DNA of 64,000 nucleotides from JAAYAY01 sp963674575. Its GTDB lineage: Bacteria; Planctomycetota; Planctomycetia; Pirellulales; Thermoguttaceae. Positions 17,175 through 24,155 of the stretch are shown in pieces (the first letter of the stretch is position 1; the number at the start of each line of letters is the position of its first letter). The notes beneath the pieces were generated by a model. The model had not been told where the DNA came from, made no database searches, and saw only the letters and a list, made by a program, of their open reading frames with translations. The position numbers and the translations under genes are program-made. The stretch is from contig CAXXQT010000002.1 in assembly GCA_963674575.2 (NCBI GenBank), positions 1,798,001 through 1,862,000 on the forward strand, written 5' to 3'.

Positions 17175-18641
17175 TCATTCCGCCCAAAGCCGGTCGATGA
17201 TCGCCACCGTTTCGTCAACCAGCATCTGCCCGCCTTCGGGGCCAATGATGTTGCTTTGCGGGATGGCCGAATAGGAGCCTCCGGCCAGGGCCCGGGCGGT
17301 GGGCAGATAGCTGCCGAAGCCGGACAGTTGGAGGATGAAGGTCTGCGTGGCTTTGGATCGAGCCTTGATCCGGATGCCGTACTCGCAGAAGAGCTCGAAT
17401 GGATTCGAGCAGACCACCAGGTCGCCGATGCGAACGACGTGAACCTCGACCGGATAAGTTGCCCCCGGGTCCTTTTGCAACTGCTTGTAACGCTCGACGA
17501 CGCCGCCGTGCCATCTCTGGGCCATAAAGGCGACCCGCGAAGCGCAGCTCGGGTCCTTCTCAACCTGCTCGATGACCTTGTTGTAGGCGGCCAGAGCGTC
17601 TTGGTACTGCTTCTCGGAGATCTTGTTCAGAGGGAGTTGGAGCGTGACGGCCACGTGTTTCAGTAGCGGGGCGGCGAATTTCTCCTTCTGGGCCGCATCG
17701 TAGGTTTGGCTGACGGACCGGTCGATCCGCCGGGCCAGTTCCTGCATTTCGTTGATGCCGCGAAGGTTCCGCATGCGGACGTTGGCCGCCTTGTGCAGCA
17801 TCGGGCGAGGAGACAGATCACCGGCCGCTGCGCCCCAGCCCAGGACGACTACGTCGTCGCCGTATCGGGCCTTCAGGTTCTGCCGAACGGGCAGCCAGTA
17901 GTCGGCGTTCACGGACGATTGGCTCTCGACCACCTGGGATGGGCAGGCCACGTTGACAAGGATCGCCTTGAGCTTGTCCTGGCCGTCGAAGAAAAAAATC
18001 GAGCCCACGTCGTCATCGTCCATGCCTTCCAGGTTGGCGAAGTCGGGCCGGTTCGTGTTGCCATACATCTGGGCGGAGCCGTCCGCGTAGACCACCCGGC
18101 GCCCGAAGCCGATACTGTTGCGATCCAGCCCGTAGGACATCTTCCCCGGTCCGACGGTCTTCCACGCGGCCACGACGCCGTCACTGATCTTGTCGGCCAG
18201 GAAGGTGATCGTCTCGTCGACGGTCATCGTTTCGTCGTTGACAGGGATGCCCGGGGTCCCCGGCACGAGGACGGGAGCCGTATGGGTGTGCGTTGCCGTC
18301 AGGACGATCTTCTCAACGTCGATTGACGCGTCCTTTTTCGCCACCGCATCGCGGATCGCCCGGCCAAACACCTCGGGCACTTGCAGCAGATCCATGGACA
18401 CGAACGTGGTCTGTTCCTCGCCGGACCGGAGGGCCACGACGTTGGCCGTCAGCGGCGTGGCGGGCTTGGTCGAAAGTCGAAGCCCGAACTGGCCCCAGAG
18501 GGCCACGGCCTTGGGAGGCGTAATGTCGACCGAGGCGGCCCCAACCTGCAGCTCGGCCCCGTGGGCCAGGACTGGCAGAAGCAGGCACGCCAAGATGGCA
18601 GAACAGGTTGCCTTGAAGACGGTAGTTCGGGCGGTTTTCAT
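17175..18641 (-). CDS. Exported neutral/alkaline ceramidase-like hydrolase
   Basis: 488 residues. Signal peptide (AILACLLLPVLAHGA) then the N-terminal domain of the neutral/alkaline non-lysosomal ceramidase family: LQVGAASVDITPP at the mature start, VSMDLLQVP, and the zinc-ligand motif TATHTHTAPV. LGWGAAAGDLSPRP matches the family's conserved central segment. It lacks the long C-terminal domain of the classical 650-residue enzymes, so it belongs to the shorter bacterial subgroup of unknown substrate. Start chosen at ATG 18641 (AAGGA about 8 nt upstream, begins the signal peptide) rather than 18722. Confidence 0.75.
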   Translation of the reverse strand: MKTARTTVFKATCSAILACLLLPVLAHGAELQVGAASVDITPPKAVALWGQFGLRLSTKPATPLTANVVALRSGEEQTTFVSMDLLQVPEVFGRAIRDAVAKKDASIDVEKIVLTATHTHTAPVLVPGTPGIPVNDETMTVDETITFLADKISDGVVAAWKTVGPGKMSYGLDRNSIGFGRRVVYADGSAQMYGNTNRPDFANLEGMDDDDVGSIFFFDGQDKLKAILVNVACPSQVVESQSSVNADYWLPVRQNLKARYGDDVVVLGWGAAAGDLSPRPMLHKAANVRMRNLRGINEMQELARRIDRSVSQTYDAAQKEKFAAPLLKHVAVTLQLPLNKISEKQYQDALAAYNKVIEQVEKDPSCASRVAFMAQRWHGGVVERYKQLQKDPGATYPVEVHVVRIGDLVVCSNPFELFCEYGIRIKARSKATQTFILQLSGFGSYLPTARALAGGSYSAIPQSNIIGPEGGQMLVDETVAIIDRLWAE

Positions 18642-18895
18642 TCTCGGGGTCCTTTCCGGCACATCGGCAGTTTCTGACATGATTGCGCCGCTCACTGTAG
18701 CAGACGGAATAACGCTCAGCAACGAAATCGCTGTTGCCTGATTTGAATCTCAATGACCTTGCACGATTCCAGGAGATCGTGTGCCACTGCTCGGCCACAC
18801 GCCGCAGAATCCCTGAATCCTTGGAGACACGTGCTCTCGGCGTGTGGACAAGCAGTGCCCAGTGGGACGGCATTTCCGGGAATGACGCAAATTCA

Positions 18896-19066
18896 TTGAC
18901 TCAAAGTGAAAAGGGCGGGACTTTCGAGAGCTGCGGACCTGAAATGCTGGAGGGCTGGCGACTGAAGACTGTAGGTATCTGATGCGAGGTCGTTTGGCGT
19001 GGCAAACCGACTCCGATTCGCTGTTTTATCGTCCTTCAGCCTTCGGCCTTCAGTCTTCACCCTAGC
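18896..19066. repeat. Dispersed non-coding element, copy 1 (inverted relative to copy 2)
   Basis: Contains TCAAAGTGAAAAGG at one end, then GAAATGCTGGAGGG, GACTGAAGACTGTAGG, a TGATGCGAGGTCG tract and CCTTCAGTCTTCACC at the other end. The reverse complement aligns along its length with 20310-20505. The gap 18642-19181 otherwise holds only the regulator's promoter and operator. Confidence 0.75.
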
Positions 19067-19100
19067 TTCCGCCGTCAAGTTGAGCCGTTGAGCTGATGGT

Positions 19101-19114
19101 GTGCAAGATTGCAC
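19101..19114. promoter_or_regulatory. Putative operator of the LacI-family regulator
   Basis: GTGCAA-GA-TTGCAC is a perfect 6+6 dyad, a size usual for LacI/PurR-family operators, located 33 bp upstream of the predicted -35. A half-site TTGCAC also occurs near 18757. Autoregulation is inferred. Confidence 0.4.
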
Positions 19115-19146
19115 GAAAGGTGTTGTCATGTTTTCTGCAAAGTCGA

Positions 19147-19174
19147 TTGTAATCCGCTCTGAACCGGCTAGAAT
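19147..19174 (+). promoter_or_regulatory. Sigma-70-like promoter of the LacI-family gene
   Basis: TTGTAA (19147-19152), 16-bp spacer, TAGAAT (19169-19174). Transcription would begin about 7 nt later, at or next to ATG 19182, implying a leaderless message and ruling out the longer in-frame starts at 19101 and 19128. Confidence 0.5.
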
Positions 19175-19181
19175 CGCCCCT

Positions 19182-20243
19182 ATGTCCAGCACTCTCCAGG
19201 AAGTTGCCGCCCTTGCCGAGGTCTCTGTCAGCACCGCCTCCAGGGCTCTGAACAGGCACCCCGCGATCACGCCCGAGACGGTGTCGCGGGTCCGGCAGGC
19301 CGCGGAACAACTGGGCTACCAGCCCCAGCGGTCCCATCGTCGGCCCGATCCCAGCCGTGTGCTCACCAAGGCCAACATCGGTCTTCTCTGCCTGGGCATG
19401 GAGCGATCCTTGCTCGAACTTCCCGCCGTCGCCTCGGCGATCAGCGGGGCGGAGGCGGCCCTGTCTGCCGCCGGAGCCATGGTGCAGTTGTCCCAGGTGC
19501 CCGACCTGGAGAACGCCCCTCGTGCCTTGCTCAGCAAACGGCTCGACGGCGTCATTCTCGCGGGCGCCATGCAGGGAACGTTGATCGCGGAGGCCCGGGG
19601 TGACCTGCTCGATTGGCTCCGTGGGTTACCGACTGTGTGGCTGTTGGGTCGCCCGGCGGGTTGCTGGGGCGATGCCGTCGCTTCCGACGACCAGGAAACG
19701 GGGAGGAAGGCGGCAGAGTATCTGGTTGCGCACGGTCACCGCCGGTTGGCCTTTGTGAACCCCAAGCCGGACCACTTGCTGTTCATGCGTCGCCAGGACG
19801 GTTTCGTTGCGGCGGCCCGGCGCCTCGGGGCCGAGGTTCAGATCTATGCCGATTCGCCAGCCGGCCAATGGAAATTACCGCTTCACGCGCCGGATAGTGT
19901 TGAAGTGGTTCAGGGGTTGGTCGATGATCTGATCGCCGCCAGGCCTCGTCCGACCGCCATATTCGCGGCCGCCGATAGCGTGGCCGCTCTGGTCTACCGC
20001 GCCTTGGCCGTGCGGGGCCTGCGCGTCGGACAAGACATGAGCGTGATCTCGGGCAACAACGACAGGGCCTTGATCCAGAGCCTGTATCCCCACCTGACGA
20101 CCTTCGACATTCACGCCCAGGATCTGGGCCGGCTGGCCGTACGCCAGTTGGCCATGCGAATCTCGTCGTCAGAGGAATTTCCCGCGATGGACGTGACGAT
20201 TGAGCCGAGCCTGGTCGAGGGGGAATCGGTGGGGAGACTGTGA
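19182..20243 (+). CDS. LacI-family transcriptional regulator
   Basis: 353 residues. N-terminal helix-turn-helix (TLQEVAALAEVSVSTASRAL, then the hinge-adjacent ETVSRVRQAAEQLGYQP) followed by a periplasmic-binding-protein-like sensor domain: ANIGLLCLG, DGVILAGAM, AEYLVAHGHRRLAFVNP, RPTAIFAAADSVAALVYRAL, DMSVISGNNDRALIQSLYPHLTTFDI. Such regulators bind a sugar or sugar acid and repress neighbouring catabolic genes. The ATG at 19182 is supported by the promoter position. The gene lies between two inverted copies of a dispersed element, and next to the oxidoreductase-isomerase pair that it may control. Confidence 0.92.
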   Translation: MSSTLQEVAALAEVSVSTASRALNRHPAITPETVSRVRQAAEQLGYQPQRSHRRPDPSRVLTKANIGLLCLGMERSLLELPAVASAISGAEAALSAAGAMVQLSQVPDLENAPRALLSKRLDGVILAGAMQGTLIAEARGDLLDWLRGLPTVWLLGRPAGCWGDAVASDDQETGRKAAEYLVAHGHRRLAFVNPKPDHLLFMRRQDGFVAAARRLGAEVQIYADSPAGQWKLPLHAPDSVEVVQGLVDDLIAARPRPTAIFAAADSVAALVYRALAVRGLRVGQDMSVISGNNDRALIQSLYPHLTTFDIHAQDLGRLAVRQLAMRISSSEEFPAMDVTIEPSLVEGESVGRL

Positions 20244-20309
20244 GCGATGAGCTACGAACTGTGAGCTATTTGTGTTTTCATCTTGGAGGTCAACGTGAAA
20301 ACGAATGAT

Positions 20310-20505
20310 GATGGTGACAAGGCTGCTGATCGAAGGCTGAAGCAGTGCAAAGCAGAGACTTTCGTTGCGTCGGAATTGGCTTTCCACACCAATCGACCTC
20401 GCATCAGAAACCTACAGCCTACAGTCTTCAGTCTCCAGCCCTTGCCCAACATTTCAGCGAGTTCGTAGTGTTCGAACGTCTCGTCCTTTTCACTTTGATA
20501 GATAC
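20310..20505. repeat. Dispersed non-coding element, copy 2 (inverted relative to copy 1)
   Basis: Shares with copy 1, in reverse complement, GGTGA at one end, CGACCTCGCATCAGA, ACCTACAG, CAGTCTTCAGTC, CCAGCCC, CATTTCAG and CCCTTTTCACTTTGA-like sequence at the other end. It ends 14 bp before the start of the Gfo/Idh gene's ribosome-binding region. Confidence 0.75.
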
Positions 20506-20518
20506 GGGAGAACTTCTG

Positions 20519-21829
20519 ATGACTGATATTCACCGTCGCGCGTTTCTTTCCAAGGTGGGCACGTCGACTGCCGGCTTGATGGCTGCCGGTGCGGTGGCGC
20601 CGAAACTGAGCGTTGCGGCCCCAAGCGAAACCCTGACCGTGGGCATCATCGGCTGCTCGCGAGGCAAGGTGCTGGCCAGGGAAATGGACAAGCTGGGGAG
20701 CCGAATCGCCTACGTCTGCGACGTGGACGACGCTCGGGCTGGGGCCCTCAAGAAGCAATACAACGTTGAGAACGCCGTGTCCGATTTTCGCCGAATCCTG
20801 GACGATCCGGCCGTCGACGCCGTCGCCGTCGCCACGCCCGACCATTGGCATGGTGCGGCCGCGATTATGGCCTGCGAGGCGGGAAAACACGTCTACGTAG
20901 AGAAGCCGTGCTGCCACAACATCCGTGAAGGTCAGTTGATGGTTGAGGCGGCGAGACGAACCGGCCGGGTGATGCAGGTCGGTTCCCAAAGCCGGAGCAC
21001 CAAGGTGCTGGCCAACGGCATCCAACAACTTCGCGAAGGAGCCATCGGCGAAGTGCTCATGGCCAAGGCCTGGAACAGCCAGCGACGCCAGAATATCGGG
21101 CACGGCAAACCCTCCAAGCCGCCCGCCGGTTTCGACTACGATACCTGGGTCGGCCCCGCCCCGATGCGTCCCTATCAAGAGAATTGCCACCACTACACCT
21201 GGCACTGGTGGTACGACTTCGGCACGGGTGATATCGGCAACGACGGCATCCACGAACTCGACATCGCCCTCTGGGGACTGGCTCCGGAGACCATGCCCAC
21301 CGTCGTGGCGGGACATGGCTCGAAACTCTACTTCGACGACGATCAACAGTTTCCCGACACGCAGTATGTCACCTTCGAATTCCCCAAGACGGAGAAGTCG
21401 AAGAAGCAGTTACTCGTCTACGAGCAGCGCATCTGGTCGCCCTACGTCCAGGAAGGCCACGAGAACTGCACCGTGTTCTACGGGACGAAAGGCTACCTCG
21501 TCGTGGCGAAAATCGGCGGGTGGCAACTGTTTGGCGAGAAGAACAAACTGATCCGCGAGGAGAAGGGCAAGTACTCCGAGGCGGAGCACCTGACCAACTT
21601 CATGGACGCGATCAAGACAGGCAAGACCCCCAGCGCCGACATCGCCATCGGCCATCAATCCGCAACCCTCGGGCACCTGGCCAACATCCTGGCGAGAACC
21701 GGCCGATCGACCCTTCAGTTCGATCCGGCCAGGCAGCAGATTGTCGACGATCCCGAGGCCAACGCTCTTGTTGGACGAACGTACCGGAAGGACCATTGGG
21801 CGGGGAGAGCAGTGGATAATGGACAATGA
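20519..21829 (+). CDS. Tat-exported Gfo/Idh/MocA-family oxidoreductase
   Basis: 436 residues. The N-terminus RRAFLSKVGTSTAG is a twin-arginine signal. It is followed by an NAD(P)-binding Rossmann fold (VGIIGCSRGKV), the conserved EKPCCHN motif and a C-terminal alpha/beta domain with WHWWYDFGTGDIGNDGIHELD. Family members oxidise or epimerise sugars or inositols; substrate unknown. ATG 20519 has GGGAG about 8 nt upstream. Its stop nearly abuts the next gene, indicating an operon with the TIM-barrel protein. Confidence 0.9.
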   Translation: MTDIHRRAFLSKVGTSTAGLMAAGAVAPKLSVAAPSETLTVGIIGCSRGKVLAREMDKLGSRIAYVCDVDDARAGALKKQYNVENAVSDFRRILDDPAVDAVAVATPDHWHGAAAIMACEAGKHVYVEKPCCHNIREGQLMVEAARRTGRVMQVGSQSRSTKVLANGIQQLREGAIGEVLMAKAWNSQRRQNIGHGKPSKPPAGFDYDTWVGPAPMRPYQENCHHYTWHWWYDFGTGDIGNDGIHELDIALWGLAPETMPTVVAGHGSKLYFDDDQQFPDTQYVTFEFPKTEKSKKQLLVYEQRIWSPYVQEGHENCTVFYGTKGYLVVAKIGGWQLFGEKNKLIREEKGKYSEAEHLTNFMDAIKTGKTPSADIAIGHQSATLGHLANILARTGRSTLQFDPARQQIVDDPEANALVGRTYRKDHWAGRAVDNGQ

Positions 21830-21869
21830 ACAATTGACAAAGAGCTGTGAGTCGGTTGCCTTGCACAAG

Positions 21870-22811
21870 ATGAATCGACGGGATTGGATTCGCTGTTCGA
21901 CGGCGATGGGGGCCTTGTGGTGCGCCGGTTCCTCGGCCTTCGGCGCCGAGGAGGCTGGAGAGGGCTGCACGTTGAGCATTGGCACCTATGCCATGCCCGC
22001 GCTGCCGCTCGAAAAGGCGATTGCCGTCGTGGCCGAGACGGGTTATGACGGCATCGAAATCGCCGCCCGCACCGACTACGACGGGGCGCCTTCCACCATG
22101 CCCGAGGCTCGACGCCGAAAGGTTCGTCAATTGCTTCAAGAGTCCGGGCTGAGGCTCACGGCGTTGATGGCAACCCTTTATCCACGCGCAGACGATTCGG
22201 AACACGCCCGGCAGGTCGAGCAGCTCCGACGTGTCGGTGAACTGGCAAACGACCTGGCCACCGCCAACAAGCCGGTCGTCCAGACGACCCTTGGCGGCGG
22301 GAACTGGGCGGAGAAGAAGAACCTGTTTCGCGATCGCCTGGGCGACTGGGTCGAGGCCCTGCACGCGGTGGGGATCGTGCTGGCCATCAAGCCACACCGG
22401 GGCGGCGGAATGTCGCGTCCCGAGGAGCCCGTCTGGCTCATTCACCAGTTGGGCGACACCCCGTGGCTCCAAATGGTCTACGACTACAGCCACTATGCGT
22501 TTCGCGACATGAGCGTGGAAGACACGGTGGCGGTCGCCTTGCCCTACACGGCCCACATCGCCGTGAAAGACGCCGTGCAAGACGGTGATCGCATCCGATT
22601 CCAACTGCCCGGGGCAAGCCGCACGTTCGACTACGCGAGGCTGCTGCGACTGTTCTACCAGGGCGGATACCGTGCCGATATCTGTTGCGAGGTGAGCAGC
22701 ATGGTCTCGAAGCAGCCCGGCTACGATCCGCTTGAGGCGGCCCGAGTCTGCTACCGCAACATGGCCCGGCAGTTCGAACGTGCGGAAGTGCCGCGGGTTC
22801 GAAAGGGGTAG
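21870..22811 (+). CDS. Tat-exported sugar-phosphate isomerase/epimerase-like TIM barrel
   Basis: 313 residues. RRDWIRCSTAMGALW is a Tat-like N-terminus, followed by the xylose-isomerase-like (AP_endonuc_2) barrel: ETGYDGIEIAA, TLGGGNWAEKKN, LAIKPHRGGGMS, YDYSHYAFRDM and IAVKDAVQDGDR, with typical acidic and histidine metal ligands (E, D, H). An upstream ATG at 21819, overlapping the previous stop by 11 nt with GGGGAG upstream, is an alternative start adding 17 residues. Probably acts on the product or substrate of the neighbouring oxidoreductase. Confidence 0.85.
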   Translation: MNRRDWIRCSTAMGALWCAGSSAFGAEEAGEGCTLSIGTYAMPALPLEKAIAVVAETGYDGIEIAARTDYDGAPSTMPEARRRKVRQLLQESGLRLTALMATLYPRADDSEHARQVEQLRRVGELANDLATANKPVVQTTLGGGNWAEKKNLFRDRLGDWVEALHAVGIVLAIKPHRGGGMSRPEEPVWLIHQLGDTPWLQMVYDYSHYAFRDMSVEDTVAVALPYTAHIAVKDAVQDGDRIRFQLPGASRTFDYARLLRLFYQGGYRADICCEVSSMVSKQPGYDPLEAARVCYRNMARQFERAEVPRVRKG

Positions 22812-22832
22812 ACGGAAAGGCAACCACAGCAA

Positions 22833-22860
22833 GTAGGATGGGCACCGCCCACCAATTTCC
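22833..22860. repeat. Left 28-bp terminal inverted repeat of the gene-free segment
   Basis: Matches the reverse complement of 24079-24106 at 24 of 28 positions. The core GGGCACCGCCC is itself nearly palindromic. It sits 22 bp after the TIM-barrel gene. Confidence 0.75.
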
Positions 22861-22881
22861 AAGCAAGCAGCTGGGCACCGC

Positions 22882-23623
22882 GGGTGGCCCCGATGATTTT
22901 CCGCATCCGGTCTTCCAGCTCAGTTGTCATCGCCGGAAAATCGTCGGAGTGGCTCTGCCACAAGAGGTCTCCCGTGATCATCCACCCCAGGTCCCGCTCG
23001 GCGAGCGGCGACCTACTTCCCTCATCCGACGGGATTTTGCAACGCGCCCCCCAGGCGAGAGGGAGATCACTTGCTGCCCAAGCCATGGGCGCAAACGACG
23101 TTCTGGCAAACGCTTACGCCGCCGTGGGTGGCCCCGATGATTTTCCGCATCCGGTCTTCCACCTCAGTTGTCATCGCCGGAAAATCGTCGGGGTGGCTCT
23201 GCCACAAGAGGTCTCCCGCGATCATCCCCCCCGGGTCCCGCTCGGCGACCGCTCACCTACCAGCCCTCCCTCATCCGACGGGATTTTGCAACGCGCCCCC
23301 CAGACGAGAGGGAGAACACTTGCTGCCCAAACCATGGACGCAAACGACTTCCTGGCAAACGCTTATGCCGCCGCGGGTGGCCCCGATGATTTTCCGCATC
23401 CGGTCTTCCAGCTCAGTTGTCATCGCCGGAAAATCGTCGGGGTGGCTCTGCCACAAGAGGTCTCCCGCGATCATCCCCCCCGGGTCCCGCTCGGCGACCG
23501 CTCACCTACCAGCCCTCCCTCATCCGACGGGATTTTGCAACGCGCCCCCCAGACGAGAGGGAGAACACTTGCTGCCCAAGCCATGGACGCAAACGGTGTT
23601 CCGGCAAACGCTTACGTCGCCGC
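22882..23623. repeat. Three-unit tandem repeat, 244-249 bp per unit
   Basis: Units start at 22882, 23126 and 23375, each opening with GGGTGGCCCCGATGATTTTC. Units 2 and 3 differ at few positions; unit 1 is more diverged and 5 bp shorter. Each unit has an inner inverted repeat (GATTTTCCG ... CGGAAAATC, about 30-nt loop) and a later tract with CATCCGACGGGATTTTGCA. The plus strand happens to be open across units 2 and 3 because 249 is divisible by three, while the 244-bp first spacing is not; neither strand looks like a conserved protein. The 22812-24155 gap has no supported gene. Its last part has TTAGCG words at about 24000-24023. Confidence 0.8.
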
Positions 23624-24078
23624 TCCCTCCCCAAATGATTCTGCAGCACCCCACCGTATACGTTGCGAAATTCAACCCCGTTTCAAGCCCCCGTGCAGGC
23701 GACCGCCAAGAACATCGCAAGGTGGCCAAGAAAAGGGTAGAAATACTCTAACCAATCCGTCAAGATAGCACGTCGCCAACGGCCCCCTTATGCTCTTTCA
23801 CAACTTAACGATCTCCTGTCGTCACCCCTCCCGTGGAAAACGGCTCCAACTCCCGTCCACCCTGAAATACCCCACCTATGAGCCAAAAGGGTAAAAACGC
23901 AAAAAAAACGGAAAGTTCAAAAAGTTCAAGACCTTTCCCCCCTGTCTCAACCTGGCTTCACACGCATCGTGCCCATCCTGAATACCTCCGCTCCTATTAG
24001 CGTCCTTTAGCGTTCATTAGCGGTTCCCGCCCCCACGATTTCCAACTAGGAAACAAGCGCCGCCCACCGCCTTATCCT

Positions 24079-24106
24079 GGAAATCGGTGGGCATTGCCCA
24101 CCCTAC
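24079..24106. repeat. Right 28-bp terminal inverted repeat of the gene-free segment
   Basis: Inverted partner of 22833-22860 (24/28). Contains GGTGGGCATTGCCCACC, a near-perfect palindrome. Together the pair bounds a 1274-bp segment containing the tandem array. Confidence 0.75.
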
Positions 24107-24155
24107 GTCGACGCACTGTCAACAAGTAGACAGTGGCACACGGCTTGTTGTGTTT

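Noticed and set aside
22882..23623. CRISPR array
   Set aside because: Units of about 245 bp with no short unique spacers and no cas genes do not fit.
22884..23768. A 294-residue plus-strand ORF through the tandem array
   Set aside because: It is open only because the period of units 2 and 3 is a multiple of three, has no ribosome site, and shows no conserved protein pattern; unit 1 breaks the frame spacing.
23879..24000. A 40-residue ORF starting MSQKGKNAKKTESS
   Set aside because: No ribosome site, low-complexity Lys/Ser start, and no neighbour or family support.
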